The notes beneath the pieces are model-generated. The model was not told where the DNA came from and ran no database searches. It was given only the letters and a program-made list of their open reading frames with translations. Made by a program: the position numbers and the translations under genes. This document shows positions 25,525 through 34,410 of a DNA stretch of 64,000 bases, piece by piece (the stretch's first letter is position 1; every line of letters begins with the position of its first letter). The DNA is from Eggerthellales bacterium (GTDB lineage Bacteria; Actinomycetota; Coriobacteriia; Coriobacteriales; Eggerthellaceae): contig JAQXVU010000085.1 in NCBI GenBank assembly GCA_029225085.1, positions 41,003 through 105,002 of the forward strand. The letters are read 5' to 3'.

Positions 25525-26469
25525 TAAATTCTCGTGAGGCCGCACCTTGCCCAGCAACACCTCGTCTAGGAACTGCAGCACCCGCACAAGGTTCTCGTCG
25601 CTCTTAATGACAGGATCACCATGCACCGCGCCGTCGAACAAATCGAGCTTCGCCCGCTGCTCGCCTGCGGCATCGTTCACCAGACGCACCATGGCGACGG
25701 ATTGGGTGAAGGGAACGATGGGGTCCGCCATGCCATGTTGGAAGAGGGCGGGGGGGAAGTTCGATTCCACATAGCAAACAGGGCTCATGGCCATGGACTG
25801 CTCGTAGTTCTTGCGAGGCACGAAACCCATACCCACCGCCTGCATGCTGGGAAGCCCTGTGGAAAGCACCTGGTCGAGGGCGCCAGGTTCCACATAGCGC
25901 AAGCCCTCCTCCTCACTGAGGGGACAGCACAGATCCTCCTGGAACATATCCGTCACCGCATACCAGCTCACCAGAGCCTGCACCTCGCTGTGCTGATCTT
26001 CCCAGCCCAAGCTCAGATCCTCGATGAGACCCGTGCACCAACCAGTTGCGGCCACCATGTTGGCGATATAGCCACCGGATGAGTTTCCCCAGATGGCAAC
26101 CTTGTTTCCGTCAAGAAGGTACTGCTCCTGATGGGCGCGGATGAAGCGAATCGCCGCCTTGGCATCGTGAATCATGGCGGGGACGGGCTCCTCCTGGCCA
26201 AAGCGCCATTCCACAGAGACCAGGGCATAACCCTGGCTGGGCAGCTTGAAGGCGGGCAGCATGGTAACGCCCCGCTTATCTCCCGAGCACCAACCGCCGC
26301 CATGCACCAGCACCACCACGGGGAAGGGACCCTCGCCCTCATCGGGCAGATAGATGTCCAGCTTCTGACTCGGGCTCGCAGTCGCATAGGGAACATCGAG
26401 CCACTTGCGCTTGAACTGCGCGGGATCTATGTACTGGCCGGTATACACATGGGGCATCGCAGAACTCAT
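25501..26469 (-). CDS. Alpha/beta-hydrolase fold esterase/lipase (HSL-like)
   Basis: 322 residues. VVVLVHGGGWCSGD (oxyanion HGGG motif, about residues 50-63), nucleophile motif IWGNSSGGYIANM, and likely acid/base residues in HGMADPIVPF and AVHGDPVIKSD. This pattern is the hormone-sensitive-lipase/BD-FAE group: short-chain acyl esters, possibly acetylated sugars or phenolics. No signal peptide is obvious. It starts with ATG at 26469. Positioned between two aldolase genes, with no shared pathway evident. The last codons are repeated downstream. Confidence 0.85.
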   Translation of the reverse strand: MSSAMPHVYTGQYIDPAQFKRKWLDVPYATASPSQKLDIYLPDEGEGPFPVVVLVHGGGWCSGDKRGVTMLPAFKLPSQGYALVSVEWRFGQEEPVPAMIHDAKAAIRFIRAHQEQYLLDGNKVAIWGNSSGGYIANMVAATGWCTGLIEDLSLGWEDQHSEVQALVSWYAVTDMFQEDLCCPLSEEEGLRYVEPGALDQVLSTGLPSMQAVGMGFVPRKNYEQSMAMSPVCYVESNFPPALFQHGMADPIVPFTQSVAMVRLVNDAAGEQRAKLDLFDGAVHGDPVIKSDENLVRVLQFLDEVLLGKVRPHENLGSVGILE

Positions 26470-26490
26470 AGAGGGGACTCCTTACAGGAA

Positions 26491-26516
26491 GGGGCCGAGC
26501 GTCACCGCTCAGCCCC
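26491..26516 (-). terminator. Possible terminator upstream of the esterase
   Basis: 11-bp stem with one G-U pair, GGGGCCGAGCG (26491-26501) / CGCTCAGCCCC (26506-26516), GTGA-type loop, tail TTCCTGT on the minus strand. It would end transcription of the class I aldolase gene. Confidence 0.4.
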
Positions 26517-26528
26517 GCATTAACAAGT

Positions 26529-26630
26529 ATCGACAATAGGACAGCTCCGCTGAAGAAAACAACCCATCGCCAGCAATAGGGCAACTTCGCAGAGAAGCGC
26601 CCCTCACCGCAAACGAACGGCTGAACCTAC
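26529..26630. repeat. Degenerate 37-38 bp repeats after the class I aldolase
   Basis: ATCGACAATAGGACAGCTCC... (26529-26565) and ATCGCCAGCAATAGGGCAAC... (26566-26603), then a weaker third copy reaching the aldolase stop codon (26627-26629). Confidence 0.4.
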
Positions 26631-27565
26631 AGGGAGAAATCCTTCTCGCCGTTGAAGATGGCCATGGCCTCCTCTACCGAAGCATCCGCCAAGGTGATGG
26701 CAGAGATGGCCTTGGTCAGGCGAACGGCCTCGTCGAGAGAGCGCTGGTGAATGTTGCGTCCCGTTGCGTTGCCCTTGGCACCACCAATGTGAATCTGGTT
26801 GTGCAGCTGAGTGAGGAAGGTCTCGGCATCTACCGTAGAGCCGCCAGCGCATACCAAGCCGCAACGTCCTGCAGCGGTGGAAGCAATAGCCAGGTTCTCG
26901 AACTGGGTCTTGTCATCGGTGGCATGAGGTGGGTTCACCTTCACGAAGTCAGAGCCCAGGCAAACAGCCACACCGGCGGCACCGGCGATGGTCTCAGGGG
27001 ACTTTTCATCGGCAACGGCCTTGCCGCGAGGGTAGATCCACATGACGGTGATGAGGCCATTGGCGTGAGCCTCGGCGATGAGCTCGCCAGCCTCAGCCAG
27101 CATGGTCGACTCATACTCGGAGCCCAGATAGATGGTGTAACCAACGCCCACTACGTTTACGCCAGCATCGCGCATGGCCAGAACAGCGTCGAGCTGATAC
27201 ATCTGAGGGGAGTAAGGGTCATCCTGCTTGCCGCTGACCAGGTTGGTCTTGGAATTCATCTTCACCAGATAGTTGATATCTGGGTAATCTGCTGCGTACT
27301 GAGCAATGAGGCCACGCTGACCAGCAAGAACGCCGCACACGCCCTGAGAGCCAATGCGGAACAGATGCTCTGGGTCAGCATCGGCGATATCGATGCCCTC
27401 ACCGTAGAAATCCTTGTTCAGGTGCTCGATCTTCTGGTCGCAGGCGAACAGCATGAGCCTGCCGGTTCCCTGAGTCGCCTTCATGTAGTTATCGATGTAG
27501 GTCTCCCGTGCCTCGGGAAGAACATCCATAGGAACACGAACCTGATCCCGCGTGATGGTTGGCAT
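26627..27565 (-). CDS. Class I fructose-bisphosphate aldolase-like (DhnA/DeoC superfamily)
   Basis: 312 residues. TIM-barrel aldolase of the DhnA/LsrF group: LMLFACDQKIEHLNKDF near the N-terminus, YLVKMNSKTNL, VVGVGYTIYLGS, VMWIYPRGKA, and the Schiff-base Lys probably in SDFVKVNPPH. IHIGGAKGNATGRNIHQRS near the C-terminus binds phosphate (GGA..GRNIHQR). The likely reaction is fructose-1,6-bisphosphate cleavage, but LsrF or ADH-synthase-type reactions share the fold. Start at 27565 with GAAAGGGG 7 bases upstream; longer frames have no site. Confidence 0.85.
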   Translation of the reverse strand: MPTITRDQVRVPMDVLPEARETYIDNYMKATQGTGRLMLFACDQKIEHLNKDFYGEGIDIADADPEHLFRIGSQGVCGVLAGQRGLIAQYAADYPDINYLVKMNSKTNLVSGKQDDPYSPQMYQLDAVLAMRDAGVNVVGVGYTIYLGSEYESTMLAEAGELIAEAHANGLITVMWIYPRGKAVADEKSPETIAGAAGVAVCLGSDFVKVNPPHATDDKTQFENLAIASTAAGRCGLVCAGGSTVDAETFLTQLHNQIHIGGAKGNATGRNIHQRSLDEAVRLTKAISAITLADASVEEAMAIFNGEKDFSL

Positions 27566-27667
27566 ACTATCCCCTTTCGCGCTGAGAGAGGAGTACTCCC
27601 AGCTACCGCAACCGAATCTCAAGCTGCCAATGGGCCAGCTTTCCACGTTCTCTTATTTTACGGCATG

Positions 27668-27697
27668 GAAACAAAGGGCCTTCCCGCAGGAAGGCCC
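27668..27697 (-). terminator. Terminator of the VTT/PRC/YtxH operon
   Basis: 9-bp stem GGGCCTTCC / GGAAGGCCC with loop CGCA (27676-27697), followed on the minus strand by TTTGTTTCC. Confidence 0.85.
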
Positions 27698-27762
27698 AAA
27701 CCATCAGTTATGCAACTTTGAGAGACAGACGAGGCATATTTCGTGAAGACCTGATGAAGACG

Positions 27763-28764
27763 CTACTTTCTCGAAGCGCGCTCCTCCTTGCAAGCAGTCT
27801 TCTCGGCGCGAGCCTCAGCCTTCTCGGCGGCCTTCTCCTCCTTGCGAGCAGCCTTCTCGGCACGAGCCTCGGCCTTCTCGGCGGCCTTCTCCTCCTTGCG
27901 CTCCTCGCGCTTCTCCTTCGCAACTTCCTTCTTGGCGCCGATAGCTTCCATGATCTTGTCACGGAAGATCAGGCCAACAACGGCGATAGCGGCAAATACG
28001 GCGAAGATAATGATCGACTCCATGTAGTCGCCGGTTGCGATACCGGAAGCGGCGTAGGTGGTAACAAGCACACCTGGCGCACGGGCGACGGTGGAAAGAA
28101 GAACGAAGGTCGAGCACTTCATATCCGTGAGACCAATGATGTAGGTAAAGACATCCTTGGGCAATCCGGGAATAAGGAACAGTACGAACACGATGACGCT
28201 GAACTTACCGTTGCGCTCGTACTCTTCGAACTTTGCCAAAAAGCCCTTCGGCACCAAGTCCTGCACGAAGGGGGCGCCCAGCAGGTGCACAATCCAGTAC
28301 ACGATAGCCGAAGCCACTGCACCACCAACGAGAATGAGCAAGCCGCCCAGCCAAGGGCCATACAGCATGCCCGCCACCACAGCAGTAACCTCACCGGGAA
28401 TAAACGCCACGATAACCTGCAGCAACTGCACGCCAAACAGAATGCCCACGCCAGCAAAGCCAGCTTCGCGAATACGAGCGATGAGGTTCTGCGTTCCGCC
28501 TGGCTCGAAGATTTCCTTCACGTAGGGCCAGAGGAAGTACATGGTCACCGCCATGAGAACGAAGAAACCAACCAAGCCCACGATCTTGAAGATATCCGAA
28601 GCGGGGATCTCCTTCTTCCGCATAGAGACGGTCTTCTTGCCCTCAAGGTCTATGGGGCGCATGAACTTGTTGGTGTCCTCATTGAACTCGAGCTCACCAG
28701 CATGTTCTATATGGGACTTCACTCGTTCGCGACGGGTCAGCTCGTCCTTCTCGTCATCGGTCAT
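27763..28764 (-). CDS. VTT-domain (TVP38/TMEM64/DedA-like) membrane protein with Lys-Glu-Ala repeat tail
   Basis: 333 residues. A cytoplasmic N-terminus with TRRERVKSHIEH is followed by about six hydrophobic segments (residues about 50-270), with the VTT signature FIPGEVTAVVAGMLYGPWLGG and LPKDVFTYIIGLTDM. VTT proteins are lipid-scramblase/transporter-like. The last about 60 residues are almost only K, E, A and R, with an 18-residue repeat (KEEKAAEKAEARAEKAAR, twice). Its ATG overlaps the TGA of the PRC-barrel gene by 4 bp, so the two are translationally coupled. Confidence 0.86.
   Translation of the reverse strand: MTDDEKDELTRRERVKSHIEHAGELEFNEDTNKFMRPIDLEGKKTVSMRKKEIPASDIFKIVGLVGFFVLMAVTMYFLWPYVKEIFEPGGTQNLIARIREAGFAGVGILFGVQLLQVIVAFIPGEVTAVVAGMLYGPWLGGLLILVGGAVASAIVYWIVHLLGAPFVQDLVPKGFLAKFEEYERNGKFSVIVFVLFLIPGLPKDVFTYIIGLTDMKCSTFVLLSTVARAPGVLVTTYAASGIATGDYMESIIIFAVFAAIAVVGLIFRDKIMEAIGAKKEVAKEKREERKEEKAAEKAEARAEKAARKEEKAAEKAEARAEKTACKEERASRK
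27771..27910. repeat. 54 bp in-frame repeat in the VTT-protein tail
   Basis: Two near-identical 54-bp copies plus a partial one encode the 18-residue KEEKAAEKAEARAEKAAR unit. Being in frame and conserved in coding sense, it is a length-variable tail rather than decay. Confidence 0.8.
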
Positions 28765-29792
28765 TGCTTGTCGTCATCCTCATCTCGCAAAGCCTTGCGA
28801 TACTCATCCATGAACCCCGAGAACATTCCCGAAGACTTTCCTATCTGCTTGCCAAGGGCGAACGCACCCTTGTTCACCACTTCGCCCGTCTTCTTAGCCA
28901 CGCTAGAAACGACGGGCTTCACCGCGCTGGACACTTCCTCGTCCTTCTGCTTCGCAGCGGAAGTGGCCTGCTCGACCTTGGGGCGATATTCCTCAGCCAC
29001 CGCCTCGGCCTTGGGGCGGAACTCCTCTACCTTTGCTTCTGCCTTCGGCCTGAATTCCTCAGCGGCCTGGGTGGCCTTCTCCTTCACCACCGAAGCGGTC
29101 TCCTTGATGGTGGAAGCAGCCTCCTTGGTCTTCTGAACCGCAACCACCGAACCCTTTGCCGCAGCTTCGGCGAGTCCGCCCTCTGGCTGCAGTTCGAGAG
29201 CCTCATCTGAAAGCAAGATCGCGCCGCGCTGCCATTCCTCGGATTCAGCCTGGGCCTCCTCCTGGTCGATGTCATCATCGAGGTCGCGTAGCTTGTCACC
29301 TACGCCCCAGCGGAATCCCAAGATGAGGGAAGCGGGGACGGTGGTGACACCCAGCAAAGCGTGAGCAGTCGCGCCTTCATCGATAATGAGGTTACGCACT
29401 TTTCCGGTGCCAGCGTCGAATTCCACAGAGCCTACATGACCCAAGCTGGTGCCGTCTTCGCAGACCAGCTGCATGCCGACCCACATGACGCACTTGTTCC
29501 AGTCGACACCCAGACGCTCGATGGCGGCAGAACCGGAGGAAGCAGGGCCATCGGACACGATAAGCTGGTCATCTTCCCAGGTCAGGGAATCGATAGCCAC
29601 GAAGAGATCGGAGCGGTGGAACATGAGGGCCACATCAGGGCGCTTCACCACCACGCCGATGAGACGCTTCTCTTTTGGGTGGAATACGAAACGACGCACC
29701 TTACCGATGCGTCGAATCTTGTCCTTTTTACCCCGTTCCGCAACGGAGCGATTGTACAGGGCCTTTGTTGAAAGAACGGTACTATCAGGCAC
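28761..29792 (-). CDS. PRC-barrel domain protein with LEA-like helical tail
   Basis: 343 residues. Residues about 1-80 and 95-170 form two PRC-barrel-like beta modules (LSTKALYNRSV...IGKVRRFVFHP; VGMQLVCEDGTSLGHVGSVEFD). The C-terminal half is helical with 11-residue repeats (EEFRPKAEAKV, EEFRPKAEAVA, EEYRPKVEQAT) and KTKEAASTIKETA strings reminiscent of LEA/apolipoprotein amphipathic helices. PRC-barrels bind protein or RNA in photosynthetic-reaction-centre H and RimM. A membrane- or stress-related scaffold is plausible. Four-base overlap with the VTT gene and 3 bp from the YtxH gene. Confidence 0.82.
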   Translation of the reverse strand: MPDSTVLSTKALYNRSVAERGKKDKIRRIGKVRRFVFHPKEKRLIGVVVKRPDVALMFHRSDLFVAIDSLTWEDDQLIVSDGPASSGSAAIERLGVDWNKCVMWVGMQLVCEDGTSLGHVGSVEFDAGTGKVRNLIIDEGATAHALLGVTTVPASLILGFRWGVGDKLRDLDDDIDQEEAQAESEEWQRGAILLSDEALELQPEGGLAEAAAKGSVVAVQKTKEAASTIKETASVVKEKATQAAEEFRPKAEAKVEEFRPKAEAVAEEYRPKVEQATSAAKQKDEEVSSAVKPVVSSVAKKTGEVVNKGAFALGKQIGKSSGMFSGFMDEYRKALRDEDDDKQ

Positions 29793-29795
29793 GAA

Positions 29796-30413
29796 CTATT
29801 CCTTGGTCTCGTCCTTGGCCTCGGCTGCATCCTCGGCAGCCTCAGCTGCGTCCTCAGCCACCTCGGAAGCCTTCTCACATGCAGCGGTGACAGCCTCTAC
29901 CGCCTCAGCGGCAACTTCCTGAGCCTTCTCGGCAACAGACTTCGCACTGTCAGCGGCAACAGATGCGGCGGCATCGATGGCATCCTTGGTTGCGGCAGCG
30001 TTTGCGGCAACCTGAGAAGCGATGCGGGAACGGGCCTCGTCGATCTTGGAACGAACCTCTGCGCTGCGCTCGGCGAAGGCAGGAGCCTCAGCCTCTTCCT
30101 CGGCAGGAGCGGAGGTGCGGGCGGCAACAGCGGCCTTGGCGTTCTCGACAGCAGCGGTTGCAGCGGCGGAAGCGTTTGCAGCCTGGTTCACAACAACGTC
30201 GCGAGCGGTGGTGCCAACATACACGGCGTCATGGACAACGGCGGTTCCCAGATCGCGAACGCGAGAGGGAACACCGGACGAGTTACCGCAGGCGTTGCTG
30301 GCCCAGTCAGTGATGATGGCACGGGTCTCATCACCAGGGCGAGGGGCGAACAGAAGTGCTGCAGCGGCGCCAATCAGGCCGCCTGCTACGAAACAACCAA
30401 ACTTCTTGGGCAT
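29796..30413 (-). CDS. YtxH-domain (Gas-vesicle GvpP-like) membrane-anchored helical protein
   Basis: 205 residues: MPKKFGCFVAGGLIGAAAALLFAPRPGDETR at the N-terminus is the YtxH pattern (one Gly/Ala-rich helix followed by LFAPxxG.E.R). The rest is Ala/Glu/Lys-rich coiled coil (KIDEARSRIASQVAANAAAT...EDAAEAAEDAAEAKDE). The family is general-stress and envelope linked in Firmicutes. ATG at 30413 is 6 bases after AAGGAGGAC. First gene of the three-gene envelope cassette YtxH-PRC-VTT. Confidence 0.85.
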   Translation of the reverse strand: MPKKFGCFVAGGLIGAAAALLFAPRPGDETRAIITDWASNACGNSSGVPSRVRDLGTAVVHDAVYVGTTARDVVVNQAANASAAATAAVENAKAAVAARTSAPAEEEAEAPAFAERSAEVRSKIDEARSRIASQVAANAAATKDAIDAAASVAADSAKSVAEKAQEVAAEAVEAVTAACEKASEVAEDAAEAAEDAAEAKDETKE

Positions 30414-30615
30414 GTTGTCCTCCTTAGTACCGCGATTATTCGCTCCCCTCATTAAACCACGGGATGGGGCGAAAACCACAATCTACGCAGGAGAAACAAA
30501 ACCGTGCGGGATCAAGCCGAACCGAATGTCCGGCCAGGCAGGACAAGGAAGGCTGACGATGAAACGGCAAAGGACGGACAACGAGGCAAACGAGACAGGC
30601 AAAACAGCCCGCGGC

Positions 30616-31548
30616 TTATTCCATACCTCCCACCAGGGCGTTCATGAGCGTGGGGAAGGTGATGCCAGCGGCCTCATAGGATGCGGCAAAAGCAGAACCA
30701 GGGCAAATACACGGAGAAGGATCGACCTCGATGATGCGAGCCTGAGCGCCATCCCAGATGAGCTTTACCAGGGCCATGTCCCGAACGTTGAAGGCGCGGC
30801 ACACCTCTACCGCGGCGCGCTCAATCTCGGAGCGAATAGCTTCGGCCAGAGACTCGCTGGGGGAAAGAATGCTCTTCTCTACCGGAGCCTTGTACACGCA
30901 GTCGTCTACCTCGCGCGCGGGAGGCAGCGCATAGGCGTCCCAGCCCTCGCCGAGAACCGCCACGTACAGGGTGACGCCTTCCACCCATTGCTGCACCAAG
31001 ACGTCCTGACCCTGATCGACCAGGTTCATGCAGGCGCTCTTCAGCTGGGCATCATCGGAAACGCGCACAGCGGCAACAGAACAAGCAGCGCTGCGGGGCT
31101 TCACGCACAGAGGGAATCCGCCGGGAATCTGTTTGTGAGCCAGATCGAGAACCTTCTGCACGCCGAAAGCCTTGAAGCATTCCACGCTGAACGAGAAACC
31201 AGCGGGACACGCAGCGGCAAGGGACTCGTCAGTAAGCTCGGTGTAGGTAGAAAGCACGCGGGGGATTGCGCGGCGGTCGATAGCGAGGCGGCAAACCTCG
31301 GGTTCGGAGCCTACTGCAGGGATATCCAGGAAGGAGAGAAGTTCCTGAGCGGCAAGGCCCTGCTCCTCGGTGCGGGAAAACGCGGGGAAGCACATGTCCG
31401 GACGCTCCTGCGCGAGAGCGAGAGCCATGTTCTCGGAGGCCAGGATGGGAACTACCTCGTGACCAGCCTCGGTAAGAGCCGCACAAGCCTTCGATCCGTA
31501 GGAATCCTGTCCCTGGTCTTCACCTGTCATGAGAACCGCAATCTTCAC
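30616..31548 (-). CDS. Diverged D-Ala-D-Ala ligase-like ATP-grasp protein
   Basis: 310 residues, the size of Ddl (compare the true ddl at 63061). The fold can be followed: KIAVLMTGEDQGQDSYGSKA, LDIPAVGSEPEVCRLAIDR, CVKPRSAACSVAAVRVSD, VLVQQWVEGVTLYVAVLGE and ARIIEVDPSPCICPGS. Several Ddl signature positions are altered: LHGxxGEDGxxQG is replaced by FPAFSRTEEQG, and ExNxxPG becomes EVDPSPCICPG. So it is likely a ligase of different specificity or an inactive relative. GTG at 31548 with GAGGAGA seven bases upstream. Downstream of the CphA-N-like gene. Confidence 0.75.
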   Translation of the reverse strand: MKIAVLMTGEDQGQDSYGSKACAALTEAGHEVVPILASENMALALAQERPDMCFPAFSRTEEQGLAAQELLSFLDIPAVGSEPEVCRLAIDRRAIPRVLSTYTELTDESLAAACPAGFSFSVECFKAFGVQKVLDLAHKQIPGGFPLCVKPRSAACSVAAVRVSDDAQLKSACMNLVDQGQDVLVQQWVEGVTLYVAVLGEGWDAYALPPAREVDDCVYKAPVEKSILSPSESLAEAIRSEIERAAVEVCRAFNVRDMALVKLIWDGAQARIIEVDPSPCICPGSAFAASYEAAGITFPTLMNALVGGME

Positions 31549-31618
31549 GAGGTCTCCTCTCCCCATACTCTCAGTTTTTTCGCACCGATGCAGGTTGCCG
31601 CTTTCGGTTAACCCTTCT

Positions 31619-31657
31619 CAGCATGCGTCTTTAGCAGCTGGTTTCAGCATGCGTCTT
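31619..31657. repeat. 13 bp direct repeat at 26 bp spacing
   Basis: CAGCATGCGTCTT at 31619-31631 and 31645-31657, in the 173-bp spacer between the CphA-N-like gene and the Ddl-like gene. Confidence 0.7.
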
Positions 31658-31721
31658 CGGCGGACACGCCCTTTGTTCTTTGGATACAGTACTTTACCCC
31701 GAAACAGCAATGGCGGGAGCG

Positions 31722-32150
31722 TTATTCCAAAGCAACCGCAGCAGAAACAATGCGGGCCGCCTCCTTCAGTGCTTCCAGAGCAACCAGGTCGTCGAAATAA
31801 TTCAGGCGGATGCACGCAATGCCCCGCTCCCGATCCTCCCATCGCGTCACCCCGCAAAGGATGCGGGAAGGGTCGGGGCACCGACGCGTCTGCAGGTCGA
31901 TGGCCACATGTTCTATGAGATGGGGGAGATCGGTGTGGTCGGCCACGGCGCCAAAGGTCTCCCCCTCGTTATTCACGCAGGAATGGGACAGGAGGTGGGG
32001 ACATTCCCGCAGCACCCGTCGTATCACGTCAGGCGATGTAAAAGGTGTCCCTGCGACTTGCACGCGACAGGTCATCTCACCTTTGCCCACTCGAATGCTG
32101 AGAATTCTCAGTGCGGGCTGCGGAACGGAGAGGTCACTCGGCTGAGCCAT
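31722..32150 (-). CDS. Small protein resembling the N-terminal domain of cyanophycin synthetase
   Basis: 142 residues. The C-terminal half contains FGAVADHTDLPHLIEHVAID with LQTRR..., then GVTRWEDRERGIACIRLNYF and DDLVALEALKEAARIV. This matches the pattern HLxEHvAlELQ...G.TR......y.v.y.y.D...a..A of the CphA N-terminal domain. The Mur-ligase and ATP-grasp parts of CphA are absent, but an ATP-grasp (Ddl-like) gene follows on the same strand. Start at 32150 (MAQPS...), overlapping the previous gene's end by 17 bp, so coupled. Function unknown; a partner for the ATP-grasp ligase is an inference. Confidence 0.6.
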   Translation of the reverse strand: MAQPSDLSVPQPALRILSIRVGKGEMTCRVQVAGTPFTSPDVIRRVLRECPHLLSHSCVNNEGETFGAVADHTDLPHLIEHVAIDLQTRRCPDPSRILCGVTRWEDRERGIACIRLNYFDDLVALEALKEAARIVSAAVALE

Positions 32151-32964
32151 CAGAGGATCCCTTGCCAGAAGCCCCTTGGTCAGAGGAGCCCTCTGCACCA
32201 GAAGCCGCATTCCCCTCGTTGTTTCCGGCGACGATATCAGCTCCCACCGAATCAGCCTCGGGCGTGCTGTTGTTCTCGACCTTAGCGGCAGGCTTCGCAT
32301 TGGTATCGTCGGAAATCTTCGTCAGCACAATGACGTTGTCATCGGTGGTATCTACCGCAATGGCAGGGTTCGGCAACAGGCCGATCTGCACGAGAATGTT
32401 GGGGGCGTCGCCTTCGGTGATAACCAGCTGCTGGCCATCAAGGGAGAAATAGTAGTTCGCCTCGCCCTGCAGATTCGAAAAGGAGAAGTACAAGTTCTTC
32501 CCGAAGGTATCGAGGCGGTACTCGTAGGTAACGCTCTTGGTGAGTTTCATCTGATGATCGTCGATGACCAGAGTTTCACCAGCGGCCTCGACACACCATT
32601 CGCCCTGAATGGCGATGGTGTCGTCATGAATGAGCCAGCGTACGCAGACGAAGGCTGCCACCACCAGTGCGATCACCAAGGCGACGACGGTAAGGACAAC
32701 CGTAGAACGCTTCGCGGACTTCACACGCTCGGAAGCCTTGGGCTTCGCTGGTTTCTCTGCCTTAGTTGGTTTCTCTGCCTTAACTTGTTTGTCTGCCTTA
32801 GCTGGCTTCATGCGTGCAGGAGCCGCCTTGGGCTCAGCAACAGAGGCAGGGGCTTTCGCCCCTGCTTCCATCTCTTTCTTCAGGGCAGCTTGCTCTGCCC
32901 TGCGCTTCACGTCACTTTTCTTGCGGCGCGTCGGTTTCTTTTTCTCTGGCTTGCTCTCAGACAA
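32134..32964 (-). CDS. Single-pass membrane protein with Lys-rich N-terminus and exported beta domain
   Basis: 276 residues. Residues 1-85 are Lys/Ala/Pro-rich, with KPxKAEKP-type repeats; one TM helix (TVVLTVVALVIALVVAAFVCV, about 88-108); and an exported domain (about 115-220: IQGEWCVEAAGETLVIDDHQ...) that looks like a lipocalin- or DUF-type beta sheet. It ends with an Asn/Gly/Ser/Glu-rich low-complexity tail. No family recognised. It is followed by the CphA-N-like gene with overlap, and preceded by serS 28 bp away. Confidence 0.75.
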   Translation of the reverse strand: MSESKPEKKKPTRRKKSDVKRRAEQAALKKEMEAGAKAPASVAEPKAAPARMKPAKADKQVKAEKPTKAEKPAKPKASERVKSAKRSTVVLTVVALVIALVVAAFVCVRWLIHDDTIAIQGEWCVEAAGETLVIDDHQMKLTKSVTYEYRLDTFGKNLYFSFSNLQGEANYYFSLDGQQLVITEGDAPNILVQIGLLPNPAIAVDTTDDNVIVLTKISDDTNAKPAAKVENNSTPEADSVGADIVAGNNEGNAASGAEGSSDQGASGKGSSDGSAE

Positions 32965-32991
32965 GAGGCCGTACCTTCTTACGCCTGACTC

Positions 32992-34272
32992 TTATGCTTG
33001 AGGACGAATAACGTCAGTGCCCATGTAGGGAACCAGCACGTCAGGAACCTTGATGGTTCCGTCAGGCTGCTGATAGTTCTCGATGATGGCAGCCATGGTG
33101 CGGCCAACAGCAAGACCGGAACCGTTCAGGGTGTGCACCAGACGGGTTCCCTTGAAGTTCTCGGGATCGCGATAGCGAATGTTTGCACGGCGAGCCTGGA
33201 AATCCCAGCAATCGGAGCAAGAGGAGATCTCCTTGTAGGCGCCGTAGGAAGGCAGCCAAACCTCGAGGTCGTAGGTCTTGCAGGAGGAGAATCCGATGTC
33301 GCCGGTGCACAGGCTGATGACGCGGTAGGGCAGACCCAGCAGCTGCAGGATGTTCTCAGCGTCCTGCACCATGAGCTCCAGCTCCTGCTGAGAGTTCTCG
33401 GGGGTTGCGAACTTAACCATCTCTACCTTGCTGAACTGATGCACGCGGATGATGCCGCGGGTATCGCGACCGGCAGCACCAGCCTCGGAGCGGAAGCAAG
33501 GGGTGAAGGCGCAGTACTTCTTGGGCAGGTCGGCCACATCGAGAATCTCATCGCGATGCAGGTTGGTGAGCTGAACCTCGGCGGTAGGAATGAGGTACAT
33601 ACCGTCGGTGGTCTTGAACAGGTCCTCCTCGAACTTAGGCAGCTGAGCAGTACCGGTAAGGGTGTCGGCGTTTGCCAGAGCGGGAACCCAGAACTCCTTG
33701 TAGCCACGGGACGTATGAGTGTCAGCCATGAAGTTGATGAGGCTGCGCTCGAGGCGCGCACCCAAGCCACCCAGAACGTAGAAACGGCTGTGGGCCAGCT
33801 TTACGCCACGGTCGAAATCGATGATGCCCAGGTCGGTACCCAGATCCCAGTGAGCCTTGTAGTCGAAGTCGAACTCAGGAGGAGTGCCCCAGCGGCGAAC
33901 CTCGGGGTTGTCGTTCTCATCCTTGCCCACAGGGGTGGTCTCGTGGGGGATGTTAGGAGTGCGCATGAGCATAGCGGTGAGCTCGGCGTCTACCTCTTCG
34001 CGCTTTGCGGAAGCGGCGGAAAGCTGCTCGTTGATGAGGCGAACCTGCTCCTTGGCAGCCTCAGCCTCGTCCTTCTTGCCCTGGCCCATGAGCTTGCCGA
34101 TTTCCTTCGACATGCGATTGCGCTCGGCCTGCAGTGACTCTTCCTGGGAGATAGAAGATCGACGGGCCTCATCGAGCTCGGTGAACTTATCAGCGTCGAA
34201 GGTGGTGTTGCGGTTTTCCATTGCCTTGACAACCGCATCGAGGTTTTCGCGAACATAGCGAATATCTAGCAT
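32992..34272 (-). CDS. serS: Seryl-tRNA synthetase
   Basis: 426 residues, the expected length. N-terminal coiled-coil arm (residues about 30-105, rich in E/K/R/A), then class II core with motif 2 [19 protein letters not shown] and motif 3 [19 protein letters not shown]. It charges tRNA-Ser (and tRNA-Sec). ATG at 34272 with GGGAGGGA eight bases upstream. I saw no T-box upstream, so regulation by uncharged tRNA is unlikely. Confidence 0.97.
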   Translation of the reverse strand: MLDIRYVRENLDAVVKAMENRNTTFDADKFTELDEARRSSISQEESLQAERNRMSKEIGKLMGQGKKDEAEAAKEQVRLINEQLSAASAKREEVDAELTAMLMRTPNIPHETTPVGKDENDNPEVRRWGTPPEFDFDYKAHWDLGTDLGIIDFDRGVKLAHSRFYVLGGLGARLERSLINFMADTHTSRGYKEFWVPALANADTLTGTAQLPKFEEDLFKTTDGMYLIPTAEVQLTNLHRDEILDVADLPKKYCAFTPCFRSEAGAAGRDTRGIIRVHQFSKVEMVKFATPENSQQELELMVQDAENILQLLGLPYRVISLCTGDIGFSSCKTYDLEVWLPSYGAYKEISSCSDCWDFQARRANIRYRDPENFKGTRLVHTLNGSGLAVGRTMAAIIENYQQPDGTIKVPDVLVPYMGTDVIRPQA

Positions 34273-34410
34273 GTAAATCCCTCCCATGGATTTATTGAAC
34301 TAAAGACAGGACCAGGCGTCCGCCTTTCACGTGCGAACAGTATACTCTACAGGTATTCAAGCGCATCGTCGCAGCAAAAAGCGGCGGGAAAAAAGGACAG
34401 AAGAGGAATC

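Noticed and set aside
34273..34410. T-box riboswitch ahead of serS
   Set aside because: No T-box sequence or specifier stem could be found in the short leader.
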